From Thermoleophilia bacterium (lineage in GTDB: Bacteria > Actinomycetota > Thermoleophilia > Miltoncostaeales > Miltoncostaeaceae), in NCBI GenBank assembly GCA_017882555.1, contig JADGPH010000176.1, positions 1-32,669 of the forward strand: DNA of 32,669 bases. The letters are read 5' to 3'. The translations under genes were made by a program, and so were the position numbers. Below the pieces are notes generated by a model. It did no database searches and had not been told where the DNA came from. It worked only from the letters and a program-made list of their open reading frames with translations. Below, piece after piece: positions 23,771 through 30,467 of the stretch. Every line of letters begins with the position of its first letter. Position 1 is the stretch's first letter.

Positions 23771-24096
23771 GGCCGGCTCTCGTTCGGGTAGGCGACGATC
23801 TCGACGACGGTGTTGCCGGGACCCTCGGTGTAGAAACTGCGGCTGGCGTCCCGATGCCGGCGGATCTCAGCGGCGTGTTCGGCTGCAAGGCGATCGAGTT
23901 CGGCGTTGGTGACCCGCCAGGCGAGGTGGTCGGGATGCTGATCGGCCGTCACAAAAGCGAGCCGGGCGCCACCGGCCTCAATCAGCGCCCAGGTGGCATC
24001 TTGGTAGAGCACCTCGGTCGCGGGGATGGTCGCGCGATACCAGTCGACAGCTGCGGCAATATCGGGGACCTGCTGGGCGATATGGTCAAAGTGCAT
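23767..24096 (-). CDS. VOC-fold (glyoxalase/bleomycin-resistance superfamily) protein
   Basis: The 109-residue product is a single vicinal-oxygen-chelate unit: MHFDHIAQQVPDIAAAVDWY at the start, a central WALIEAGGARLAFV, DHLAWRV and the closing TVVEIVAYP. Possible metal ligands are His5, His57 and Glu99. The arrangement resembles methylmalonyl-CoA epimerase and glyoxalase I, but one short domain does not tell which reaction or ligand is involved. The ATG at 24096 follows AGGA on the minus strand. It begins 22 nt after the stop of the PafBC-like regulator and is probably cotranscribed with it. Confidence 0.8.
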   Translation of the reverse strand: MHFDHIAQQVPDIAAAVDWYRATIPATEVLYQDATWALIEAGGARLAFVTADQHPDHLAWRVTNAELDRLAAEHAAEIRRHRDASRSFYTEGPGNTVVEIVAYPNESRP

Positions 24097-24118
24097 GAAC
24101 GCGTCCTGATCGGAAGGT

Positions 24119-26236
24119 CTATCCGCTGCCGGCTGGTGAGCCGGCCGGCGATTCGGCATACCGTGTGGCGATCTCATCGGCCAGATGGGCGATCGTCGCT
24201 CGGAGGGGCGCCGGCTTCAACAGGACCGCGTCCCCCTGGTGCTTGAGGACCTCCTTGACCATCCACTCCTGGCTGGCATACGGGATCTCAACAATCACCG
24301 AGCCATCGGTATGGCGCTCCCATGACGGGTGCTCTTCTATCATCCAGCGCGACAGCTCGTTACTGCACCACACCGAGGCACTCTGTGCGGTCGCCCCGGC
24401 GTGTTCGGCGCGGACGCCAAACGGCAGATACGGTCCCGCCGCCATGATCTCGGGTCGACGGGCGAAGTGCTCGGCCAAGACAGTCGCGCTTCGAATGCGA
24501 TCGACGCGGAACGTTCGCTGGTCGTTGGCGCGATGGCAGAATGCCACGAGGTACCAGGCGTCACGTGCGTTGACGAGCAAATGCGGTTCGATAGTGCGGG
24601 TGTTGAGCGCGCCGCGGGCCTCGGTCCAATACTCGATCTCCAAATTGCGGTCGTCGCGCAGCGCATGATTGATCGCCGCCGAAACCTCGGCGTTCGCGTT
24701 CTGGACGCGCCCGATCTCCACCTCGGGCAGGTTGTCGGCACCGATCGCCTGCTCGACCTTCACCCGTGCGGACACGAGCGCGTCATCGGCTTCCACTGGC
24801 AGGCGATCGCCGATGAATTCCAGTGCCCACAACAGTGCCTTGGCCTCCAGGGGCGACAGGCGCGCCGGACGGGCGAAGTGGTCGCCGTAGGTCTCGCGCG
24901 TCACCGCGACCACGTCGCCATCGATCTTCGCGTAGAGCGCGTAGCAGCCGCCCCCGAAGTTGATCAGATTGAGCAGCGTCAGGTCCTCGTCGAGGACCTT
25001 TCGATCGATGTTCAGCGCGGTGCGCAGATCGCTGACGGGAACCGTTGTGTGGGTGGCGTCGCCGCAGGCGGCCAGCAATCGGGTCATCAGTGCGAGCAGG
25101 CGCGCAAAACGCTCGGCCGGGACGACCTTATCGGGCGCGAGGGTCGCGCGGTCGATCGTTGTGGCTGGCGGTTTCGACTCGGCATCGGGGTCCGGTGGCA
25201 CCGGCGGGGCGATCCTCGGCATGGAGGTGTGGCGTGCCGACACCCGTACAAGGGCGTCGTACGCGGCCTTGCGCAACTCATGGGGTCCGGTGATCTCGGC
25301 ATGTGTTCCGAGGCTCAGCACCCAGGTGAGCAGTGCGTTCGTGGCGGTGTACTCGGTCGTAAAGACCCCGGAGCCATCTGGGCGCAGTTCGCAGCTGCCG
25401 TAGGTGCCGAACATTTGCTCGACCCACCATGCCACGATCGGTGAGAGCGCGATGCGCGCCTGGGTCGCATCTTCATCGAGCTGCCACGGTGCGCGATCCC
25501 GGTATCGGGACACATCGAAATTCCGGGGTGCTGCGAAGTCGTGTTCTGCGCGCGTCTTGAAGGTGATGCGTCCTTCGATACGCGAGAGGCGGAATATGCG
25601 GGTCGCCTCGCGCTCATGAGAGTAACCGACCATGTACCAGTTGCCACCGAGGTAGAGGAGCGAATACGGATCGACCTCACGCTCGGAATGTTCGTCGCGG
25701 CCGATCGAGTAATACGTGAAGCGGATCGTCTTGCGGCGACTGATCGCCGATTCGATCTTCGACAGATGTGAGGCGACCTCGGGTGAGTAGTCGCCGCCGA
25801 GCAGGTTCACCGAGACCGTGCGGGCCGCGTGATCATCAAGCGGGCTCGGCCGCCCGAGGGTGAGGTGCTGAAGGGCCAGGCGTAGGGGCTCTGCGTAGGC
25901 GAACTGACCCTCCAACAAGTACAGACACGTGTGCAGTGCCGAGAGCTCACGCTCATCGAAGTCGATTTGGGGCAGGTAGTAGTTCTCCGGCGGCAGCGCG
26001 TAGAGATCGCCCTGAAAGGGGTCGTCGGTCGGGCGTTCGACGGCGAGTTTAAGTCCCATCGCCTCGATCTCCCCGCGATCGGCGTAGAACCGCCGCAGGA
26101 AGGCTTGGTCGCTCATCCCACCATAGCCCTCGACGGACTCGTGGATCTCGTCGGCGGTGACAGGTCGCAGTTGGGACATGAGAAAGGCCACGAGCGACAG
26201 CTGCCGTACCAGTTTGTCGTCGTCCCTCATTGCCAT
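24119..26236 (-). CDS. Fused PafB-PafC type double WYL-domain transcription regulator
   Basis: The 705-residue product is an internal duplication. Each half has a winged-helix region (about 1-80 and 370-445), a WYL domain (WYM at 200-202 in the first, WYL at 561-563 in the second) and a C-terminal WCX-type extension (about 255-335 and 615-690), joined by a Pro-rich linker at 341-358. This matches PafBC, the actinobacterial activator of the LexA-independent DNA-damage response, which is either two proteins or naturally fused. pafBC usually lies beside the proteasome gene pafA; here the neighbours are rnhB and a VOC gene. ATG 26236 or 26230 could be used; GGAG lies a few bases upstream of the first. 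Confidence 0.85.
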   Translation of the reverse strand: MAMRDDDKLVRQLSLVAFLMSQLRPVTADEIHESVEGYGGMSDQAFLRRFYADRGEIEAMGLKLAVERPTDDPFQGDLYALPPENYYLPQIDFDERELSALHTCLYLLEGQFAYAEPLRLALQHLTLGRPSPLDDHAARTVSVNLLGGDYSPEVASHLSKIESAISRRKTIRFTYYSIGRDEHSEREVDPYSLLYLGGNWYMVGYSHEREATRIFRLSRIEGRITFKTRAEHDFAAPRNFDVSRYRDRAPWQLDEDATQARIALSPIVAWWVEQMFGTYGSCELRPDGSGVFTTEYTATNALLTWVLSLGTHAEITGPHELRKAAYDALVRVSARHTSMPRIAPPVPPDPDAESKPPATTIDRATLAPDKVVPAERFARLLALMTRLLAACGDATHTTVPVSDLRTALNIDRKVLDEDLTLLNLINFGGGCYALYAKIDGDVVAVTRETYGDHFARPARLSPLEAKALLWALEFIGDRLPVEADDALVSARVKVEQAIGADNLPEVEIGRVQNANAEVSAAINHALRDDRNLEIEYWTEARGALNTRTIEPHLLVNARDAWYLVAFCHRANDQRTFRVDRIRSATVLAEHFARRPEIMAAGPYLPFGVRAEHAGATAQSASVWCSNELSRWMIEEHPSWERHTDGSVIVEIPYASQEWMVKEVLKHQGDAVLLKPAPLRATIAHLADEIATRYAESPAGSPAGSG

Positions 26237-26270
26237 AGGGGCTCCGGCCAGGGGCGGGACATCGCACCTA

Positions 26271-26276
26271 ATGATA
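26271..26276 (-). promoter_or_regulatory. Predicted -10 box for the PafBC-like gene
   Basis: On the minus strand the box reads TATCAT, close to consensus, about 35 nt before the start codon. I looked for the TTGTC...GTG element bound by PafBC itself and did not see it at the right distance, so autoregulation by that motif is not supported. Confidence 0.4.
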
Positions 26277-26336
26277 GCTGTACATCGGCGTCTTCTGGAT
26301 GGCGGCGCCCGCCGGCTTGTCGCTCGATCGGCCTGG

Positions 26337-26342
26337 TAGCCT
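26337..26342 (+). promoter_or_regulatory. Leaderless-type -10 box
   Basis: TAGCCT (context GGTAGCCT) ends 7 nt before the GTG of the 90-residue gene, so transcription should begin at the start codon itself. No ribosome binding site is present. Confidence 0.5.
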
Positions 26343-26349
26343 TACACCC

Positions 26350-26622
26350 GTGACCGTTCTCGAGCACACCTATGGCGTTCCACCCGAGGACGAACTTGCC
26401 ATGCTCGTCGGTGCCGCGGTGCCGCATTTTGCCCTCCAGATCCGCGGACGAGTTGCGAGTTACGCCTCTGTCTTGCCCGCAGATCATCCTCGGCAAGCCG
26501 AGCTCGCCCGTCACTTGGCGCGGCTGGACGCGCTGGCGCACGACGGACAAGCCGGGAAGATTGGGACCTCTGATCTGCCGGCGCGCCCATCGTTGACAGA
26601 ACCTGCGTCGATCGCCCACTAG
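26350..26622 (+). CDS. Small protein of unknown function, 90 residues
   Basis: Not recognised. From GTG 26350 the product begins MTVLEHTYGVPPEDELAML and has a mixed hydrophobic core (VPHFALQIRGRVASYASVL) followed by a helix with heptad-like leucines (ELARHLARLDALAHDG) and a polar tail. There is no signal peptide, transmembrane segment or cysteine. The frame is open to 26299 but GTG 26350 is chosen because it stands exactly 7 nt behind a TAGCCT box, the spacing repeated before other genes here. It is divergent from the PafBC-like gene and convergent with the Nudix gene. Coding status rests mainly on the promoter fit and base use. Confidence 0.6.
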   Translation: MTVLEHTYGVPPEDELAMLVGAAVPHFALQIRGRVASYASVLPADHPRQAELARHLARLDALAHDGQAGKIGTSDLPARPSLTEPASIAH

Positions 26623-26639
26623 GTCCGGCCGGTCCGGCC
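26622..26639. repeat. Two tandem copies of GGTCCGGCC
   Basis: A 9-base unit is repeated exactly twice right after the stop of the 90-residue gene, followed by a degenerate GGTGGGCC. The units overlap CCGG and GGCC palindromes, so the stretch could fold on either RNA strand between two convergent genes. No T-run follows. Confidence 0.5.
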
Positions 26640-26671
26640 GGTGGGCCGTCGCGCGGTCGGTCATCAGATGA

Positions 26672-27286
26672 TCACGTAGGTTCGTCTGCGGCGGCGGCGC
26701 GCGCGATCTCCGCAAAGCCACGCAGGATTCGCGCCGTCGCGCCCCAGACATCTTCGCCGTCGAGCGGATAGCGCAACTCGCGCCAGTTCGGACGCGCGGG
26801 CAGCGCCGCATCGAGCGCGAGGATGTCCGCGACCGAGACCTCCATCACGCGCGCGATCTCATCCGGGTTGGGGCGGGTTTCGGGGGCGCTGCGCATGAGC
26901 CCGACCACGGGCGTAACGATGTAGGCGGACTGATAGGTCGCGACATCGTCGAGCACGCCGACAACCTCGACGACCTCGGGGGCGATGCCGAGTTCCTCAT
27001 GGGCCTCGCGCAGCGCTGTCATCCGGAGATCGGTATCGGCGGGGTCACGCCGACCGCCGGGGAGGCTCACCTGGCCTGGATGTTCAAGGAGGGTATGAGT
27101 GCGCTTGGTCAGGATGATATGTGGTCGCTCGTCTCGATCAAACATCGGCACCAATACTGCGGCCGACCGAGCGGGGACGTCGAGCACGACTCGCTCACGA
27201 TCGCAGATCACTTTGGCCATCTTCGCCGCGAGTTCGATCGCGCCGGGCAGTGGCCTGGCGTCAGGTGAGACGTGATGGGAGAGCAC
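26672..27286 (-). CDS. Nudix hydrolase of the CoA pyrophosphatase (NudL) type
   Basis: The 204-residue product shows the NudL/UPF0035 pattern: ILTKRTHTLLEHPGQVSLPGG at about 58-78 followed by a Nudix helix with REAHEELG at 93-100. In known members this combination hydrolyses coenzyme A and related nucleotides to 4'-phosphopantetheine and adenosine 3',5'-bisphosphate. The Nudix acids needed for metal binding (Glu94, Glu97, Glu98) are present. Start: GTG 27286, which lies 6 nt behind a TACACT box on the minus strand; no ribosome binding site is seen. The gene is divergent from the next unit with only 43 bases between start codons. Confidence 0.85.
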   Translation of the reverse strand: MLSHHVSPDARPLPGAIELAAKMAKVICDRERVVLDVPARSAAVLVPMFDRDERPHIILTKRTHTLLEHPGQVSLPGGRRDPADTDLRMTALREAHEELGIAPEVVEVVGVLDDVATYQSAYIVTPVVGLMRSAPETRPNPDEIARVMEVSVADILALDAALPARPNWRELRYPLDGEDVWGATARILRGFAEIARAAAADEPT

Positions 27287-27292
27287 AGTTCG

Positions 27293-27298
27293 AGTGTA
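27293..27298 (-). promoter_or_regulatory. Leaderless-type -10 box for the Nudix gene
   Basis: On the minus strand the box reads TACACT and ends 6 nt before the GTG start. Its expected -35 region falls on the -10 box of the divergent gene. Confidence 0.45.
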
Positions 27299-27317
27299 CG
27301 CGCCACACGGGTCTGTC

Positions 27318-27323
27318 TAGACT
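27318..27323 (+). promoter_or_regulatory. Leaderless-type -10 box
   Basis: TAGACT ends 6 nt before the ATG at 27330. Its expected -35 region overlaps the -10 box of the divergent Nudix gene, so the two promoters interlock. Confidence 0.45.
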
Positions 27324-27329
27324 CAACCT

Positions 27330-28079
27330 ATGACCCGACGCCCCGACGGATGGCTGAAAAGTGCAGCAGATCCCGCGGGACTTGCCCTTGACGATGCCCT
27401 CGAGGACCTGGTCTTGCGCCTTGGGAACGCGCGAGCGTCGGCCGAGCAGCATGCGGCTCGCGCACCCTTGGGACTACGCGAGGTGGAGCTCGCCATGGGT
27501 GCGCGGACCTATCTGTGCGCCTTCGATGGCCCCGGGTTTTTGTGTCTGACCCACGAGGGTAGGCCCGTCACCGATGCGCACGTTGTACAGCGCACTGCGA
27601 CGGTGAGCTTGGTCTGGGAACAACTGGAGGCCGAAATCGATGTGTCGCGGCTCGGAGAGGTCTCCAGCGCGGCGGCGCGGGTCCTGGCGTTGACCGACGA
27701 ACCTGCGGTGATGAGTGACGCGATCGGGGCAACGGCCGAGCACGCGATGGCGATGGCGCAATGGCGTGAATCACCCCTGCGTGCGATTGCGTCGCTGACG
27801 CAGATCGACGTGCTGTTTGCGCTCCAGGAGCGTGCGAACCGCGCCTATGGCCGGTTCGTACAGGCCTCAGAGCATCTTGTGGCCCAGCAGGAGCAGATGA
27901 CCCCGGAGCTCGTCGCGACCCTCGGCGGGTTCGAACGCGCAGCGATCACGGCGGGATTGGGAATGCGGCTCGCCGATCGCCTCGGGGCGGTGGTCAGCGC
28001 CTGCGATCAGGGCGCTGCCGAGATCGTAGCGGCCCATCTGACCCCGCTCGACAGCGGGCTACCCGGCGCGGGGCGATGA
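27330..28079 (+). CDS. Protein of unknown function, 249 residues
   Basis: Not recognised. The product is soluble-looking and mostly helical, with a central stretch VELAMGARTYLCAFDGPGFLCLTHEG (about 50-75, strand-rich) that could be a small beta core, then Ala/Glu-rich helices to the end. It has no membrane segment or signal peptide, and only a few scattered cysteines without metal-site spacing. ATG 27330 is supported by the TAGACT box 6 nt upstream. The stop overlaps the next start by 4 nt (ATGA), so the two are coupled and probably work together. Confidence 0.7.
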   Translation: MTRRPDGWLKSAADPAGLALDDALEDLVLRLGNARASAEQHAARAPLGLREVELAMGARTYLCAFDGPGFLCLTHEGRPVTDAHVVQRTATVSLVWEQLEAEIDVSRLGEVSSAAARVLALTDEPAVMSDAIGATAEHAMAMAQWRESPLRAIASLTQIDVLFALQERANRAYGRFVQASEHLVAQQEQMTPELVATLGGFERAAITAGLGMRLADRLGAVVSACDQGAAEIVAAHLTPLDSGLPGAGR

Positions 28080-28375
28080 TCGGCACCGAGATAGCCTTCC
28101 GGTTGGGCCCTGGCACCATGGACGAGGCTCGGGCAATCGCCGCGACGTTGGCCGAACTGGCGACAGACGCCCATGAGCACGTGCTGTTTTGCGATGACCA
28201 GATCGGCGAATACGGATGCCTCGCGGTATGGGCAACGGCGGCAGACGCAGACGCGTACATCGCCTCGACGGCGGTGACCGAACACGTCCGCCAGTTGAGT
28301 GCGCGCATGGACAAGCCGGCGCGCGTGCGTCGCTACGTGATGGAGTATCAACGGACGGCGCCATCGGGCCCGTAG
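28076..28375 (+). CDS. Small protein resembling a dimeric alpha/beta-barrel (ABM-like) fold
   Basis: The 99-residue product has the rhythm of the antibiotic-monooxygenase/stress-responsive ferredoxin-like fold: strand IGTEIAFRLGPG, helix MDEARAIAATLAELA, strands HEHVLFCDD and CLAVWATA, helix ADADAYIASTAVTEHVRQL and the last strand ARVRRYVMEY. The pattern is inferred by eye; the catalytic residues that define monooxygenases in the family are not obvious. It is translationally coupled to the preceding unknown gene. Confidence 0.65.
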   Translation: MIGTEIAFRLGPGTMDEARAIAATLAELATDAHEHVLFCDDQIGEYGCLAVWATAADADAYIASTAVTEHVRQLSARMDKPARVRRYVMEYQRTAPSGP

Positions 28376-28446
28376 ACCGCGCGATCGGTGCTGGCCTGGT
28401 CTTTAGCGAATGTGGCCGTGCGTGCGCGGGAGTCCGGGCTCGTCTA

Positions 28447-28452
28447 TAGGCT
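28447..28452 (+). promoter_or_regulatory. Leaderless-type -10 box
   Basis: TAGGCT (within TATAGGCT) ends 7 nt before GTG 28460, the same spacing as at 26337 and 31094. It supports GTG 28460 as the start of the dehydrogenase homologue. Confidence 0.5.
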
Positions 28453-28459
28453 CCGTGTC

Positions 28460-29551
28460 GTGGAGCCGACGACCATTATTGTGATGGAAGGCGACCAGAC
28501 TGGCCAGGAGTTGCTTGTCGAGGCATTGCGGGTCCTCGATCCTGGTGTATCGGGCTTGCCGCTGACATTCGAGCATTACGACCTCTCGCTGGAGTCCCGT
28601 CGACGCACGGGTAACCAGGTGGTGCATGATGCCGCTCAAGCAATGCGTCGGGCGGGGTTCGGTCTGAAAGCCGCGACGATTACCCCGGAAGCGTCGGGGG
28701 ATGTGGGCAGTCCGAACGCGCTGTTGCGCGAGGAGATCGACGGGCGGGTGATCATCCGTACCGGGCGCCGCTTACCGGGTGTACGCCCGATTGGAGGTAT
28801 TCACGCACCGATCTCGGTGGTGCGCATGGCCGTCGACGATGCATATGGGGCCGTTGAGCACCGTGAAGGGACTGGGCTCGATGAGGTCGCGTGGCGTACC
28901 GAGCACATCTCGCGTCGGACTTGCCGTGCCGTTGCGGAGTTCTCGTTCTTACAGGCGCGTCGCATGAGCGCCACGGTGTACGGGGGACCCAAGTGGACCG
29001 TCTCGCCGGTGTATGAGGGCATGATGAAAGAAGAACTCGATTTCGCGTCCGAACGGCATCGCGACGTCCGCTATCGCCCCGTACTGATCGATGCGGCCTA
29101 TGCGGGGTTGATCACCCACACCGGTGACGCGCTGGTGGTGCCGGCGCTCAATCGCGATGGGGACTGCCTATCGGACATGGTGTTGCAGCTGTTCGGCTCG
29201 ATCGCCGGGGCGGAATCGCTGCTGCTGGCGTTCGATGATGATCTCAACCCCAAGACCGTAATGGCCGACGCCCCTCATGGCACCGCACCCGGCCTGGAAG
29301 GCAAGAGCATTGCCAACCCCCTGGCGATGATCCTCGCCGGCGCGGCGCTCTTGGGATTCGTGGGGGACCCCGCCGCGTCGATGGTGTCGCGGGGGATTTA
29401 CGAGGCTGCACTCGAAGCCGTCGCCGACGATATACGGACCGCCGACCTCAGTGGTCATTCCTCGACCGAGGAATTCACCGCTGAGGTCATCAAGCGCCTG
29501 CGGACCAAGCTTGACGTGTGGAGTTCGCTCGGCGACTCGGCAGTGATCTAG
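28460..29551 (+). CDS. Divergent isocitrate/isopropylmalate dehydrogenase family protein
   Basis: The 363-residue product follows the beta-decarboxylating dehydrogenase fold: EGDQTGQELL near the N-terminus (family GDGIGPE position), ALLREEIDGRVIIRTGRRLPG at 87-107, NRDGDCLSDM at 231-240 and PHGTAPGLEGKSIANP at 272-287. The metal-binding GD..SD (234-239) and the cofactor loop HGTAP are kept. The substrate block RENTExxY has become RMAVDDAY at 122-129, and the N-terminal GDGIGPE has become GDQTGQE, so the substrate is not clear; isocitrate, 3-isopropylmalate, homoisocitrate and tartrate are all handled in this family. GTG 28460 lies 7 nt behind a TAGGCT box. The frame is open to 28388. Confidence 0.85.
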   Translation: MEPTTIIVMEGDQTGQELLVEALRVLDPGVSGLPLTFEHYDLSLESRRRTGNQVVHDAAQAMRRAGFGLKAATITPEASGDVGSPNALLREEIDGRVIIRTGRRLPGVRPIGGIHAPISVVRMAVDDAYGAVEHREGTGLDEVAWRTEHISRRTCRAVAEFSFLQARRMSATVYGGPKWTVSPVYEGMMKEELDFASERHRDVRYRPVLIDAAYAGLITHTGDALVVPALNRDGDCLSDMVLQLFGSIAGAESLLLAFDDDLNPKTVMADAPHGTAPGLEGKSIANPLAMILAGAALLGFVGDPAASMVSRGIYEAALEAVADDIRTADLSGHSSTEEFTAEVIKRLRTKLDVWSSLGDSAVI

Positions 29552-29658
29552 CGCTCGTTGTCCTCGCGCTGGGACCGGCGCTTGTAGATGACCATCCAGA
29601 TCAGCGCCAGCACCGTCGCGGCGACGACCCCGAACGGGACGTAGCTGGCGGCGGTCAC
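29548..29658 (-). CDS. Single-span membrane protein, 36 residues
   Basis: A short frame that is easy to overlook. GTG at 29658 overlaps the stop of the upstream gene as GTGA, and the frame ends in TAG at 29550-29548. The product starts MTAASYVPFG, has one hydrophobic segment (VVAATVLALIWMVIY, about 11-25) and ends with the charged KRRSQREDNER, which by the positive-inside rule puts the C-terminus in the cytoplasm. The layout resembles CcmD-like and other small anchor proteins, but no family can be claimed. Its stop shares CTAG with the stop of the convergent dehydrogenase gene. Coding status is supported by the coupling overlap, codon use and the membrane pattern. Confidence 0.65.
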   Translation of the reverse strand: MTAASYVPFGVVAATVLALIWMVIYKRRSQREDNER

Positions 29659-30101
29659 GACGGGTCGGAGCGGGTTGGTCCTTCGGCGATGAAGTCGATC
29701 AGGTCTTCGATCGTGAACCGGCCGGATTGCATCGAAGCGACCAGGCCGTAGATCGTTGCGGTGTGGGGCCGCTCAATCACGTAGGCGAGCATGGCGTCGT
29801 TTGCGCCGCGCTCGAGCACTTCGGCACGGGCACGGCCAACGTCGGTCGCCGTCACGCCGTTGGGGCGCGCCGTGGCCAGTTCGTCTTGGACAAGCCGCGC
29901 CGCAAGCTCCGCCACCTCATCGCCTTCGGCACCCAGGCGGGCCGCGAGATTGCCGATTGTCACCGGTTCTCCCGGATCGGCGCGTACCAACTCACGGAGG
30001 AGTAAGTACATCCCTGCGGAGAGGCCGCCAGCGGCGACGGTCTGGTCGAGGACGCCAGCGAGCTCGGTCAGGAGCGCTATGTCGTCATCGCTGCGGTACA
30101 T
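29655..30101 (-). CDS. Winged-helix protein, MarR-like
   Basis: The 148-residue product has a helix-turn-helix pattern in the first half: GMYLLLRELVRADPGEPVTIGNLAARLGAEGDEVAELAARLVQDEL (about 30-75) reads as helices one to four of a winged helix with a short wing after it (RPNGVTATDVGRARAEVL). The C-terminal part, with ERPHTATIYGLVASM and FTIEDLIDFIAEG, is helical and may be for dimer formation. A regulator role is inferred. The ATG is 2 nt after the upstream stop, and its own stop overlaps the 36-residue membrane gene. Confidence 0.65.
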   Translation of the reverse strand: MYRSDDDIALLTELAGVLDQTVAAGGLSAGMYLLLRELVRADPGEPVTIGNLAARLGAEGDEVAELAARLVQDELATARPNGVTATDVGRARAEVLERGANDAMLAYVIERPHTATIYGLVASMQSGRFTIEDLIDFIAEGPTRSDPS

Positions 30102-30103
30102 CG

Positions 30104-30430
30104 CTACGGTCCGTAGCGATGAGCAGGCGCGGGTCGCGTCAAGACGGTGGCCTGCCCGGCCCAGGTGCGCCCGGTGATGTGGAGGTCGTCCAGCAACTGC
30201 AATGCCGAACGGACGACCCCAACCCGTGCGCCGTGGCCGTGGGTGTTGGCAATCGTGATCGAAAAGTCGTGGTCACCGGCGCCGTAGAGTGGGCGAGCAT
30301 TGGCTCGGGCCAACGCGACACGAGCGTCACTCAAGCGATTGGGATCATCGAGGGCGACGTACGCCTCAAAGAAGGACCAGTCACCGGGCAAGTCGTCGAG
30401 GACGGCATCGAACGCTTCGACATGGCTCAT
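30104..30430 (-). CDS. Protein of unknown function, 108 residues
   Basis: Not recognised. The product begins MSHVEAFDAVLDDLPGDW and has an alpha/beta appearance: helix, strand WSFFEAYVALDDP, a helix DARVALARANARPLYG, strand HDFSITIAN and the last helix VVRSALQLLDDLHIT. The start at ATG 30430 is chosen over frame extension to 30499 because TACGGT ends exactly 7 nt upstream on the minus strand. It heads a three-gene coupled unit with the winged-helix gene and the small membrane gene. Confidence 0.65.
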   Translation of the reverse strand: MSHVEAFDAVLDDLPGDWSFFEAYVALDDPNRLSDARVALARANARPLYGAGDHDFSITIANTHGHGARVGVVRSALQLLDDLHITGRTWAGQATVLTRPAPAHRYGP

Positions 30431-30437
30431 GGCGCCA

Positions 30438-30443
30438 ACCGTA
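30438..30443 (-). promoter_or_regulatory. Leaderless-type -10 box for the three-gene operon
   Basis: On the minus strand the box reads TACGGT (context GGTACGGT) and ends 7 nt before the ATG at 30430. It sits in the 37-nt gap after the DUF1802 gene, so the operon can be expressed by itself. Confidence 0.45.
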
Positions 30444-30467
30444 CCATGCGGGTTCGCGGTGCTCGGG

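Noticed and set aside
24329..25444. A 371-codon + strand frame inside the double-WYL gene
   Set aside because: It is a shadow of the minus-strand gene, whose WYL and HTH motifs are clear.
26237..26349. A PafBC-type binding site before the double-WYL gene
   Set aside because: No TTGTC...GTG element is found at the correct distance from either -10 box in the gap.
26622..26671. Repeats GGTCCGGCC x2 and TCATC-A-GATGA as a CRISPR-like or mobile-element trace
   Set aside because: Only two copies without spacers and no transposase or target-site duplication; more likely a folded intergenic spacer.
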